Positions 39,381 through 47,844 of a stretch of DNA of 64,000 nt are shown here, piece after piece (within the stretch, counting starts at the first letter, position 1; each line of letters starts with the position of its first letter). The position numbers and the translations under genes are program-made. The stretch is taken from the NCBI RefSeq assembly GCF_025446935.1, contig NZ_JAOEGN010000002.1, forward strand, positions 62,001-126,000, in the 5' to 3' direction. This stretch comes from Paracholeplasma vituli. Its GTDB lineage: Bacteria > Bacillota_I > Bacilli_A > Acholeplasmatales > UBA5453. The notes under the pieces were generated by a model. That model was not told the DNA's origin, ran no database searches, and saw nothing but the letters and a program-made list of their open reading frames with translations.

Positions 39381-40448
39381 ATGAAAAAATGGATAATGTT
39401 AACCCTATTAACACTATTTTCGTTCACACTCACAGGGTGTTTTGAACGACAAACAACAGTCTACACTTTAGAGGATGTTCAGTCACAAGTCACTGAACTC
39501 TATGAAAAACTTTCTCCGATGACAGTAGCTGTGGTCTCATACGATACGACTGAATATACGATTAAAGCAGGTCACGGCTCAGGTCTCATTTATGACAGAA
39601 CTGAATCCGGGATAATGTATACGTATTATGTTATTACCAATTACCACGTTATTGAATCGCAAGCTTATATGCGTATTTTTACAGGTAACAAGTATTATAT
39701 CGCTACCGCATATGCAGCCAACGAAGTAGAAGATTTAGCAATCGTTACGTTTTCAACGATGGATGACCTTGCTTATTACGGTGTTGAGCAGTTTAATGGA
39801 ACAAAAGTTGTAGAACCAATTGTCGGATCCTTTGTGATTGCGATTGGTACACCATTAGACTTGGAGTTTTTTAATACAGCCACCATTGGGATTGTAGGGC
39901 GAACACGAAACTCAAAAATTATTCAACACGACGCAGCCATCAACCCAGGAAATAGTGGCGGTCCGCTCTTTGACTTATCTGGCAACTTACTCGGGTTCAA
40001 TACATGGAAAAGAACGACTACAAATACATCTGATGGTGAGATTGCTGTCGATGGTATCGGATTTGCAATCTCCATGGATATCGCAAAAGATATCGTTACT
40101 AACCTTAGAAATACACAAGAATCGGTATTCATTAGCCCAAAAATTGGTGTCACTGTAATGAATATTTCGGATGCAATCACCAACCTATATGGGGGTGTAA
40201 GACCAACACATATTGAAGAAACTCAGACTACAGGTGTCTACGTAAATACCATCATCCCACTTAGACCTGCCGTTGGAAAATTGAAAGCTCAAGATATCAT
40301 CACTCAAGTGAATGGAGAGGCTGTTGAAAATCTTATCGATTTATCCACTAAACTCTCAAACATGCAATTTGGACAAACCCTTACTTTAACAGTTAGACGT
40401 TATCAGAGTGGTGCATTCACAACACAAACCATTATACTTGTACTATAG
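39381..40448 (+). CDS. HtrA/DegP-like serine protease, lipoprotein
   Basis: 355 residues. The N-terminus is a lipoprotein signal ending in LTGC (Cys20), so the protease should sit on the outer face of the membrane and not be anchored by a helix as in Bacillus HtrA. Trypsin-like domain with a complete triad: His89 (NYHVIE), Asp118 (EDLAIV), Ser192 (GNSGGP). A single PDZ domain follows at about 260-350 (TGVYVNTIIPLRPAVGKLKAQDIITQVNG). Likely surface protein quality control. Two bases after tatD. Confidence 0.9.
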   Translation: MKKWIMLTLLTLFSFTLTGCFERQTTVYTLEDVQSQVTELYEKLSPMTVAVVSYDTTEYTIKAGHGSGLIYDRTESGIMYTYYVITNYHVIESQAYMRIFTGNKYYIATAYAANEVEDLAIVTFSTMDDLAYYGVEQFNGTKVVEPIVGSFVIAIGTPLDLEFFNTATIGIVGRTRNSKIIQHDAAINPGNSGGPLFDLSGNLLGFNTWKRTTTNTSDGEIAVDGIGFAISMDIAKDIVTNLRNTQESVFISPKIGVTVMNISDAITNLYGGVRPTHIEETQTTGVYVNTIIPLRPAVGKLKAQDIITQVNGEAVENLIDLSTKLSNMQFGQTLTLTVRRYQSGAFTTQTIILVL

Positions 40449-40459
40449 GAGACTTCTTT

Positions 40460-41239
40460 ATGACATTTAACAGCATGCTATTCAAAATTGAAACCGGTCA
40501 ACCTTTATCCGATAAAGCCGTGGATAAATTGGCTAAAAAGTTGTATTTGGCCCCATCCTCCTTTCGCAGTTTTCTATACACACTGTGGATTTTATCTATA
40601 GTTGTTTTGTTAGCTCTAGCAGCTGTAGATGGTATTGAAGGCTTCGCACCAGGGTTTACTTATGTGATTGCGATTGCGCTTTTTATTGGATTTATTTACT
40701 ATGCGTTTGTACCTAAATACACCCGTATTAACCAATATCTTAAGGCAGTGAATACTTTCTATGAAACGAAGTTTAGCGGTTTAGATAACTACGATTTATA
40801 CTATATTGGACAACATCGTTCACCCCATGTTAGGACCTTGAGATCGAATAAGATTTATCTATTAACAGATGGTCATCACCTCTTATTTATCGACGATTAT
40901 TTCAAAGATACTAAATATGTTTTACCACGTATGATGGGGACTGATAAGCCGGTATATTTAAGGGTGATTGATGCAGATAAAAACGACCAATCAAGAGTCT
41001 TGATTGACATTTCTGAGGTAGAACATTATGTCGCATCAAAGCGTGAATTTCCTTTGAAAAAGAAACCGCTCAATGCGAAATATCATAAAATATTTGATAC
41101 ATTTTTAGATCAAGATCCGCACATGGATGAACAGTTCTTTTTAACCTTAAAACTCTTTAACGGAGCCATATTCCGTTTAGGGATAGATGCATATAAACCC
41201 CTCAAATTTGCAATCCCTTTAAAGGATAAAACACGATGA
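40460..41239 (+). CDS. Membrane protein of unknown function
   Basis: 259 residues. Two adjacent membrane helices at about residues 37-60 and 68-90; the rest is soluble and likely cytoplasmic, with several beta-strand-like stretches (IYLLTDGHHLLFID; VYLRVIDADK). No family recognised. It follows the HtrA-like gene and overlaps the cinA-like gene by 4 nt, so it is probably co-transcribed. Confidence 0.65.
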   Translation: MTFNSMLFKIETGQPLSDKAVDKLAKKLYLAPSSFRSFLYTLWILSIVVLLALAAVDGIEGFAPGFTYVIAIALFIGFIYYAFVPKYTRINQYLKAVNTFYETKFSGLDNYDLYYIGQHRSPHVRTLRSNKIYLLTDGHHLLFIDDYFKDTKYVLPRMMGTDKPVYLRVIDADKNDQSRVLIDISEVEHYVASKREFPLKKKPLNAKYHKIFDTFLDQDPHMDEQFFLTLKLFNGAIFRLGIDAYKPLKFAIPLKDKTR

Positions 41240-41706
41240 GTGACGCTTCTAAAGTTGCACAAGTTTTGATGGATTATGAATACAAAATTGCTTTTGCTGA
41301 ATCGATGACTGGAGGGGCATTGGTCAGTGAATTAGTTAAAGTCCCTAACGTATCTAGAATCTTAGATTACAGTGTTGTTACGTATTCTCAAGAGACAAAA
41401 GAAAAGGTACTAAACATACCAAAAGCATTATTTGATGTACACGGAATTGTGTCTAAAGTCATCGCCATTGAAATGGCTAAAAGCATCGCATCTCTCGCAT
41501 CCGCAGATGTCGGAATTGGGATAACCGGCAATGCAGGACCAACAGCTCAAGAGAATTCGCAAGTTGGTGAAGTTTGGTTTTCAATCTATTATCAAGGTGA
41601 ATCCTATAGTTATCATTTACAACTTAAAAATGAATGTAGAGAAACCATCATTGAACATGCAAAAAAAGCAGTCTACCAAATGTTACTAAAAGTGCTTACA
41701 AAATAG
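41236..41706 (+). CDS. CinA C-terminal domain protein (nicotinamide-nucleotide amidase type)
   Basis: 156 residues: the CinA C-terminal (PncC) domain alone, without the N-terminal MoCF-like domain found in full CinA. AESMTGGALVSELV, YSVVTYSQETKEKVL and GIGITGNAGPT are characteristic. PncC deamidates NMN to NaMN in NAD recycling; activity here is inferred. Confidence 0.85.
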   Translation: MSDASKVAQVLMDYEYKIAFAESMTGGALVSELVKVPNVSRILDYSVVTYSQETKEKVLNIPKALFDVHGIVSKVIAIEMAKSIASLASADVGIGITGNAGPTAQENSQVGEVWFSIYYQGESYSYHLQLKNECRETIIEHAKKAVYQMLLKVLTK

Positions 41707-41716
41707 CGAAAATCGT

Positions 41717-41745
41717 TTGTCATTTAGATTTACCTATGATATAAT
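41717..41745 (+). promoter_or_regulatory. Promoter of rpsF-ssb-rpsR
   Basis: -35 TTGTCA at 41717-41722, 17-bp spacer, -10 TATAAT at 41740-41745. The leader of about 70 nt holds hairpins ATGGTT/AACCAT and TATAG/CTATA; I could not match them to the S6:S18 leader motif. Confidence 0.8.
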
Positions 41746-41822
41746 ATCAAAGCATGGTTTTTATGAACCATCCTTGCTTATAGTTCATCTATAGGCCAAT
41801 AGACCAGAAGGAGGAAATTAGA

Positions 41823-42110
41823 ATGAAGAAATACGAACTTATGTACATCATTCGTCCTGACCTTGAAAGCGAACAAATCAAGACCCTTGTTGCTAACTTA
41901 AGCAACATCTTTACTGAAAGAGGTTCTGAAGTTTTAGAGCTTAAAGAGATTGGATTGAAAGAACTTGCGTATGAAATCGGCCACATGAAAAAAGGTTATT
42001 ATGTGTGGAGTCTAGTGAATGCGTCCAATGAAGCAATCGCTGAATTCGATCGTGTCATCCGTATTACTGAATCAGTTATTCGTTACATCGTTGTTAAAGA
42101 CGGCGAATAA
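41823..42110 (+). CDS. rpsF: Ribosomal protein bS6
   Basis: 95 residues, SD AAGGAGG. Signatures KYELMYIIRPDLE and KELAYEIGHMKKGYYV. Pairs with S18 on the platform of the 30S subunit; the gene for S18 is two genes on. Confidence 0.96.
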   Translation: MKKYELMYIIRPDLESEQIKTLVANLSNIFTERGSEVLELKEIGLKELAYEIGHMKKGYYVWSLVNASNEAIAEFDRVIRITESVIRYIVVKDGE

Positions 42111-42124
42111 GGGAGGCGCAATTC

Positions 42125-42541
42125 ATGATTAACAGAGTTGTTTTAGTTGGTCGTATAACCAAGGACCCAGAACAAAAGAGAACACAAAATAACACACCTG
42201 TTGTATCGTTCAGTTTGGCTGTAGACAGCCGTTATACGAATGATCAAGGTGAAAAGAAAGCAGATTTTATCCAATGCGTGGCTTGGAATAAGTCGGCTGA
42301 ATTCATGGCTAACTACGTCTGTAAAGGAAACATGTTAGGTGTGGAAGGCCGTATCCAAACGAGAACTTATGAAACCAACAATGGTGAAACTCGTTATGTC
42401 ACAGAAGTGGTATGTGATTCTGTTCAACTTCTTGAAAGCAAACGCGAACAAGCGCCAGCTCAACCAAGTTATGAACCAGATGAAAACCCATTTACATCCA
42501 GCGGAAAAAGTCTAGCTACTGAAGAAGATTTACCATTCTAA
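42125..42541 (+). CDS. ssb: Single-stranded DNA-binding protein
   Basis: 138 residues. OB fold at residues 1-105 ([41 protein letters not shown]) and an acidic C-terminal tail ending DLPF, the tip through which SSB recruits repair and replication proteins. Between rpsF and rpsR as in most bacteria. Confidence 0.97.
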   Translation: MINRVVLVGRITKDPEQKRTQNNTPVVSFSLAVDSRYTNDQGEKKADFIQCVAWNKSAEFMANYVCKGNMLGVEGRIQTRTYETNNGETRYVTEVVCDSVQLLESKREQAPAQPSYEPDENPFTSSGKSLATEEDLPF

Positions 42542-42554
42542 TAGGAGGCTTAGT

Positions 42555-42785
42555 ATGCAACAAAAAGGCGGATTCAAAAGACGTCGCAAAGTGTGCTATT
42601 TTACACAAAATAAAGTTGATCATATCGACTTTAAAGATGTTGAACTATTAAAGCGTTTCACTTCCGACAGAGGCAAAATTTTACCTCGTCGTGTAACTGG
42701 AACATCAGCTAAATGGCAACGTCCACTTGCAGTCGCAATCAAGCGTGCAAGACATATGGCACTACTTCCATACGTAAAAGAATAA
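42555..42785 (+). CDS. rpsR: Ribosomal protein bS18
   Basis: 76 residues. Signatures [24 protein letters not shown] and [24 protein letters not shown]. Last gene of the rpsF operon. Confidence 0.97.
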   Translation: MQQKGGFKRRRKVCYFTQNKVDHIDFKDVELLKRFTSDRGKILPRRVTGTSAKWQRPLAVAIKRARHMALLPYVKE

Positions 42786-42795
42786 TAATATACTT

Positions 42796-42823
42796 AAAGA
42801 CTTTGATCACAAAGTCTTTTTTT
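42796..42823 (+). terminator. Terminator after rpsR
   Basis: Perfect 10-bp stem AAAGACTTTG/CAAAGTCTTT with a 4-nt loop, then a T-run. Confidence 0.93.
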
Positions 42824-42824
42824 A

Positions 42825-42853
42825 TTGATAAAATTGCGATTTTTCGATATAAT
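42825..42853 (+). promoter_or_regulatory. Promoter of gdpP-rplI-dnaB
   Basis: -35 TTGATA at 42825-42830, 17-bp spacer, -10 TATAAT at 42848-42853. Confidence 0.75.
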
Positions 42854-42873
42854 TAAGGAAAGTAGGTGAGGCC

Positions 42874-45309
42874 ATGAGAAGGATTATTGCACTGCTATTA
42901 TCCATCATCGGATTGATTGTTGCAGGCATCATTGCTTATCAACACGGCGCATTCAATGATATGGACTTTGTCATATATTATGCCATTATAATGGCTTTTT
43001 TTGGCGCTATCGTAGTATCGATTGAGTTCATATTGAATCACAACCGTAAACAAAAAATCAAATCACTTAATGCCAGATTGACTGCGTGGTCCAGTTTGTC
43101 ATACCACGTCAAGCAAATAGGGGATGAAGCGTTTAACGAATTACCCATAGGAATTTTTCTATATGATTTGGATAATCTCAATGTAAAATGGAGTAACCCA
43201 TTTGCAAACAAGGTCTTTGGATTTGATATTGAAAATGCTTTAGTCGGTCAACTCCACGAAAGCCTTGAGCAGCTGATTACCAAACAAGGGTCAGTGACTA
43301 CATTCGCGATTGGTGACAAACGCTATGACGCGATAAGTAGCAAGAATAACCAAGCAGTTTACTTGTTTGATGTGACCTCTCGTGAGGAAATTAAAGACAA
43401 GTATCTTAAACGATCCACAGCGTTTGGGGTAATTTATCTTGATAACGTCGAAGAAGCGTTATCTGGCTTCGATATTTATGAACGTTCGAACATTCGTGGT
43501 GAATATTTAGGGATCATTACAGACTGGATTCAAGAGCACCATGGTTATATCAAACTCTATACAGAAGACCGTATGACCATTGCGATGCATTATGAAGAAC
43601 TCCAAAAAGTGATGGCGAACAAATTCGAAATCTTAAACCGTATTCGTGAAGTTTCAGCCAAACACAGGATCCGTATTTCAGCATCCATCGGGATTGCTTG
43701 TTGGGAAGTATCTTTTGATGAACTTGGTACACTTGCACAAAACGCCATTGAACTTGCTGAAAAACGCGGTGGTGACCAAGCGGTTGTCAATATTCAAAAC
43801 GAGAAGATTGCATACTTTGGTGGTAAATCGAATGCCTCTGAAAAGAGTTCAAGAGTCCATGTACGGATTCAGTCTCAAAATTTCCGCGAATTGATTGAAG
43901 CTGCCTCCAATATTGTCATCATGGGCCACAAGTTTGCTGACATAGATGCTTTAGGTGCGATGATCGGGGTTTACCGTATGGCAACTGCATCTAAAAAGGA
44001 TGTTAAGATAGTTTTCGATATTCCGGAAGTTGATAATACCGTTAAGAAGATTGTACCGTTCTTAAAAGAAGAATCGCCACATTTATACGCTCAACTAGAT
44101 GAATCTAAAAACATCTTAAAATTCATGAACAATGATACGTTACTGGTCATCGTGGATACCCAATCACCAAATATTGTTGCGAATCAAGATGTCTATAAAC
44201 AAGCTAAGAAAATTGCCTGTATCGACCACCACAGACATGGTGAAAATACATTTGAAGCCATTTTTATGTATGTTGAACCGTATGCATCATCATCCGTAGA
44301 ATTGGTTGCGGAAATGATGGAGTTTTATCAAAAAGATATTGACTTATCTCCAATCGAAGCCACTGTAATGTATGGTGGCATCATTGTCGATACCAACGAG
44401 TTTTCATATCGTACAGGAACCCGTACTTTCGGAGCGGCGGCTTATCTAAAAGAACATGAAGCGTCCTCTGTTAGGGTAAAAGAATGGTTACGTTTAGACT
44501 TAGATAGAACCTTAGCAATCAATGAGCTATTAAATAATGTCCAAATGGTAACACCTGGATTTGCTGTTGTAATCGATGAGTCAGGGATTGTACGAGACCG
44601 CGTCCTTTTAGCACAAACCTCACAAAAAATTCTTGAAATTGAAGGGGTCAAAGCAGGTTTTACACTTGCTAAAGTAGATGATTCATCTATTGGAATATCC
44701 GCCCGTAGTTACGATGAAATCAACGTCCAAATTATCATGGAAGAATTGGGCGGAGGCGGTCACTTAAATAGTGCTGCCACACAAATTAAAGATCAGTCGA
44801 TTCAAGAGGTATTTGAATCGCTTAAGACGCTCTTACTTAGAGAACATGACGAAGGAGACGAAAGAATGAAAGTCATATTAACTGAAGATGTCAAAGGTAG
44901 AGGTAAAAAGGATGATGTTATCGAAGTAGCCAATGGTTACGGAACATTCCTATTATCTTCTAACAAAGCCATCGTTGCTTCCGATGAAAACATCAAGGCC
45001 ATTGAGAAAGAAAAACAATTACTCAAAGAACGCGAAGCTGAACACCTAGCGTTAATGAACAAACTTAAACAAGAAATTGAATCCAAATCGGTGAATATCT
45101 TCATCAATATTGGTAATGATGGAAAGTTGTTTGGAAGTGTCACAACCAAACAAATCGTCGAATCCTTTGAAGAACAAACCGGTATTCGTTTAGACAAAAA
45201 GAAAGTCGAATTGACTTCTGAAATTAACTCAGTCGGTATCTATACCGCAACCGTGTCATTGCACAAGGATGTCAAAGCCCAATTTGAAATTAATGTCTTA
45301 GAGAAATAA
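42874..45309 (+). CDS. gdpP: GdpP cyclic-di-AMP phosphodiesterase fused in frame to ribosomal protein bL9
   Basis: 811 residues. Residues 1-664 are GdpP: two N-terminal membrane helices, a PAS-like segment, a degenerate GGDEF domain (KHRIRISASIGIACWEVS), then DHH/DHHA1 with His352, Asp356, Asp358, the DHH triplet at 451-453 and GGGGH at 626-630. GdpP degrades c-di-AMP in the cytoplasm. The frame continues without a stop into a complete bL9 (665-811). In Bacillus gdpP and rplI are adjacent but separate. Whether the full-length fusion is made, or only GdpP-L9 plus free L9, is open. Confidence 0.9.
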   Translation: MRRIIALLLSIIGLIVAGIIAYQHGAFNDMDFVIYYAIIMAFFGAIVVSIEFILNHNRKQKIKSLNARLTAWSSLSYHVKQIGDEAFNELPIGIFLYDLDNLNVKWSNPFANKVFGFDIENALVGQLHESLEQLITKQGSVTTFAIGDKRYDAISSKNNQAVYLFDVTSREEIKDKYLKRSTAFGVIYLDNVEEALSGFDIYERSNIRGEYLGIITDWIQEHHGYIKLYTEDRMTIAMHYEELQKVMANKFEILNRIREVSAKHRIRISASIGIACWEVSFDELGTLAQNAIELAEKRGGDQAVVNIQNEKIAYFGGKSNASEKSSRVHVRIQSQNFRELIEAASNIVIMGHKFADIDALGAMIGVYRMATASKKDVKIVFDIPEVDNTVKKIVPFLKEESPHLYAQLDESKNILKFMNNDTLLVIVDTQSPNIVANQDVYKQAKKIACIDHHRHGENTFEAIFMYVEPYASSSVELVAEMMEFYQKDIDLSPIEATVMYGGIIVDTNEFSYRTGTRTFGAAAYLKEHEASSVRVKEWLRLDLDRTLAINELLNNVQMVTPGFAVVIDESGIVRDRVLLAQTSQKILEIEGVKAGFTLAKVDDSSIGISARSYDEINVQIIMEELGGGGHLNSAATQIKDQSIQEVFESLKTLLLREHDEGDERMKVILTEDVKGRGKKDDVIEVANGYGTFLLSSNKAIVASDENIKAIEKEKQLLKEREAEHLALMNKLKQEIESKSVNIFINIGNDGKLFGSVTTKQIVESFEEQTGIRLDKKKVELTSEINSVGIYTATVSLHKDVKAQFEINVLEK
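44866..45309 (+). CDS. rplI: Ribosomal protein bL9, likely also started internally
   Basis: 147 residues from the internal ATG 44866: MKVILTEDVKGRGKKDDVIEVANGYGTFLL, then the long central helix and the C-terminal RNA-binding domain. Full family length (about 148). A good SD, GAAGGAGA at 44851-44858, lies eight bases before the ATG, inside the gdpP coding frame, so free L9 is probably translated from here as well as in the fusion. Confidence 0.85.
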   Translation: MKVILTEDVKGRGKKDDVIEVANGYGTFLLSSNKAIVASDENIKAIEKEKQLLKEREAEHLALMNKLKQEIESKSVNIFINIGNDGKLFGSVTTKQIVESFEEQTGIRLDKKKVELTSEINSVGIYTATVSLHKDVKAQFEINVLEK

Positions 45310-45318
45310 GGTGAATTC

Positions 45319-46671
45319 ATGAGCCGTATCATGCCTTTTAGCCTTGAAGCCGAGCAATCGGTTTTAGGGTCTGTATTCCTAAGTCCATCTGTAATGGTTG
45401 GGTTAATGGATAAACTCAATGATGAAGATTTTTATGATCGTAGAAATCAGAAAATCTTTTTCGCCCTTAGAAATTTATATAATCGTGGGGATAAATTAGA
45501 CTATACGACAGTATCGACCGAACTCGCTCAAATGGGGGCGATGAAAGAGGTTGGCGTGGGCTATCTATCTGAAATCACGGATTTAGTACCAACAACAGCC
45601 AACTTAGATGCGTATGTCGATATCGTTAAAGACTACTCATTAAAAAGAGCAGTCATCGATACCGCTTCTAAAATTATGGAAGATGGTTATAACGATAACA
45701 TCAAAGCCACAGAGTTTATTGATGATGCTGAAAAGAAAATCTTTGATTTAGTGCGAAGACGTAAAGCGAGCGAATTCATTCGTATCGACCAAGTCGCTCA
45801 CGAGGTTAAAGAAAAAGCTGAAAGCAGACGCAATAAAGGGGCCTTAACTGGACTATCCACAGGGTTTTCAATATTTGACCAAATAACCTCCGGTTTACAA
45901 CCCGAAGAATTGATTATTCTCGCTGCACGTCCCTCAATGGGGAAGAGTGCTTTCGCGATGAACATCGCTTTAAACGTCGCGAAACATAACGCCAATGGCG
46001 GGGCTTCGGTCGCTGTATTCTCACTTGAAATGAGTAATGAACAATTAGTAGGCCGTATGTTAGCCTCTGAATCTAGAGTAGAAAATCGCCGAATTAAAAC
46101 AGGTGAATTGACACCTAAAGAGTGGCAATTCGTGGATACCGCAGTTGAATCTTTAGGGCGCTTGAATGTTTATTTTGATGACTCCTCAGCAATCTCAGTT
46201 CAAGATATCCGTTCTAAGTGTCGTAAACTTCGTCAAGAAGGCAAGCTCGACTTCGTTGTTATTGACTATCTGCAATTGATTAAAGGTGATGAGTCTAAAA
46301 ACGCTGCAGGCGTCAACCGACAAGAAGAAGTTGCTAAGATTTCAAGACAACTAAAGACCATGGCTAGAGAATTACATATTCCTGTTATGGCACTTTCTCA
46401 GTTATCCCGTGGGGTTGAAAAACGCGATGACAAACGTCCCGTTCTTGCTGACCTAAGAGAATCTGGTTCTATTGAACAGGATGCCGACATCGTCTTATTC
46501 TTATACCGTGATGAATACTATTCTCATGGTCAAGTGGATAATGGTGAAACAGAACTCCAATTCGCGAAAAACCGTCAAGGTTCTGTTGGAAACGTCTTAC
46601 TCTATAAATTCGAAAAAGAATATTCACGCTTCTTACAAATTACACAACGTGATGATGAACCGCGTAACTAA
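45319..46671 (+). CDS. dnaB: Replicative DNA helicase DnaB
   Basis: 450 residues (called dnaC in Bacillus). N-terminal primase-interacting domain (PFSLEAEQSVLGSVFLSP) and RecA-type ATPase domain with Walker A ARPSMGKSAFAMN, Walker B VVIDYLQLI, and SGSIEQDADIVLFLYRDEYY. Position after rplI matches Bacillus. Confidence 0.97.
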   Translation: MSRIMPFSLEAEQSVLGSVFLSPSVMVGLMDKLNDEDFYDRRNQKIFFALRNLYNRGDKLDYTTVSTELAQMGAMKEVGVGYLSEITDLVPTTANLDAYVDIVKDYSLKRAVIDTASKIMEDGYNDNIKATEFIDDAEKKIFDLVRRRKASEFIRIDQVAHEVKEKAESRRNKGALTGLSTGFSIFDQITSGLQPEELIILAARPSMGKSAFAMNIALNVAKHNANGGASVAVFSLEMSNEQLVGRMLASESRVENRRIKTGELTPKEWQFVDTAVESLGRLNVYFDDSSAISVQDIRSKCRKLRQEGKLDFVVIDYLQLIKGDESKNAAGVNRQEEVAKISRQLKTMARELHIPVMALSQLSRGVEKRDDKRPVLADLRESGSIEQDADIVLFLYRDEYYSHGQVDNGETELQFAKNRQGSVGNVLLYKFEKEYSRFLQITQRDDEPRN

Positions 46672-46677
46672 AAAAAT

Positions 46678-46705
46678 ATCGCATGGCGCTGGCCATGCGA
46701 TTTTT
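46678..46705. terminator. Terminator between dnaB and the convergent membrane-protein gene
   Basis: Perfect 10-bp stem ATCGCATGGC/GCCATGCGAT with a 4-nt loop; T-run on the + strand and A-run on the other side, so it can act in both directions. Confidence 0.92.
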
Positions 46706-46707
46706 AC

Positions 46708-47211
46708 TTATTTTCGATCTTTATCTTCAATATCAGCGTCTACGACATCACCAAATCGAAATGATTGGGTTTTTATCGTAACATAGGCATTCTTTTGAGG
46801 GAAAAACAGTGTGTTGATAATTGGAATTAATAAGAACATAATCCAAGTTGGATGCCAAGTATCATAAACTAATCCTAGTGTAATGTATGCGGCTGTGACC
46901 ACAATCCCCACAAACTTTCTCGCATCAATTTTACGTTCTACGATGATATTAGTAAGTGGAATCAAGAAGAAAACGAGCCAACCCGGGTGCCAATAGCCTA
47001 AACCAAAGCCTAACCATAAGAACAGTAGTAAAGATACAAAAGGCACAATTTCAGATAATCGCTTAAAGAAATTACCTGTAAGTAAAATCCATGATAGAGG
47101 GATTAATAGAAAGAAAGTCATTCCTAATTCTAGTTTTTCATAATACAACCAAGCACCTAAAAATAACATCAAACTGATGAGAGGCATCGCTGCCAATAAA
47201 CGTTTTTTCAT
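46708..47211 (-). CDS. Small membrane protein with repeated two-helix units
   Basis: 167 residues, mostly hydrophobic, about six membrane segments. Three related stretches recur: MTFFLLIPLSW, HPGWLVFFLIPLTN and HPTWIMFLLIPIIN, the latter two preceded by YW/TW. Similar WHPGW-type repeats occur in membrane parts of some Firmicute HTH and sensor proteins. No soluble domain beyond a charged 25-residue C-terminus (DVVDADIEDKDRK). Function unknown. Confidence 0.65.
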   Translation of the reverse strand: MKKRLLAAMPLISLMLFLGAWLYYEKLELGMTFFLLIPLSWILLTGNFFKRLSEIVPFVSLLLFLWLGFGLGYWHPGWLVFFLIPLTNIIVERKIDARKFVGIVVTAAYITLGLVYDTWHPTWIMFLLIPIINTLFFPQKNAYVTIKTQSFRFGDVVDADIEDKDRK

Positions 47212-47251
47212 TTAAATCACTCCTTTTATGGATAATTATATCATTTTCTAT

Positions 47252-47276
47252 AAAGTAAAACCGCGAAATCGCGGTT
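47252..47276 (-). terminator. Terminator of the dps gene
   Basis: Read on the - strand: AACCGCGA-TT-TCGCGGTT followed by TTAC; short and GC-rich, directly behind the dps stop. Confidence 0.65.
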
Positions 47277-47710
47277 TATTTAAGCAATTCTGATAACATC
47301 CAAATGTGCTTTTGTAAAGAGGCACGAGTTGTTGTCATTAAATCTACTGTAACATCATCTTCAAGGTCTTCAGCAAGTTTAATACCTTCTTTAAGTTCAA
47401 GGTCGATATGTTTGAAATCGTGGATGACACTCTTAATCATGTCTTCTTTGGTTTCAAGACCTGTTGCTTCTGCGATAGAAGCAAGTTCAAGATTACCTTT
47501 TAAAGTAGCAACTGACTTACCACCAATCATAAGGATTCGTTCTGCAAATGCATCATAAACCTCAGTTACTTCATCATAAAGCTCTTCAAATTTAGCGTGG
47601 AGTTGAAAGAATAGAGGCCCCTTAACATACCAGTGAAAATTGTGTAATTTGGTGTAAAGTACAGCAAAGTTCGCAACTTCTTTGTTCAAAAATTGTTCTA
47701 ATTTATTCAT
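47276..47710 (-). CDS. dps: Dps-family ferritin-like protein
   Basis: 144 residues, SD GGGAGG. Oxidises and stores iron in a 12-mer and protects DNA from peroxide. The ferroxidase motif HNFHWYVKGPLFFQLHAKFEELYDEV (His23/His26 region plus Asp/Glu) is intact, and the C-terminal helix HIWMLSELL is typical. No lysine-rich N-terminal tail, so direct DNA binding is doubtful. Confidence 0.92.
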   Translation of the reverse strand: MNKLEQFLNKEVANFAVLYTKLHNFHWYVKGPLFFQLHAKFEELYDEVTEVYDAFAERILMIGGKSVATLKGNLELASIAEATGLETKEDMIKSVIHDFKHIDLELKEGIKLAEDLEDDVTVDLMTTTRASLQKHIWMLSELLK

Positions 47711-47738
47711 TTGTTATCCTCCCTTTTAATCTAATCAT

Positions 47739-47767
47739 AGTATACCATAAATTAGGTGATTTTTGAA
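47739..47767 (-). promoter_or_regulatory. Promoter of dps
   Basis: On the - strand: -35 TTCAAA (47762-47767), 17-bp spacer, -10 TATACT (47739-47744). No PerR-type box was recognised. Confidence 0.6.
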
Positions 47768-47844
47768 ATTAACGACTTTTAGCGGTTTTCATAGAAAAAT
47801 ATATCATTATATGATAGAATTATTAAGGCTTAGGAGTGAATAAC

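Noticed and set aside
41760-41815. S6:S18 autoregulatory leader
   Set aside because: Hairpins exist, but I could not find the characteristic conserved loop and bulge, so the call would rest on position alone.
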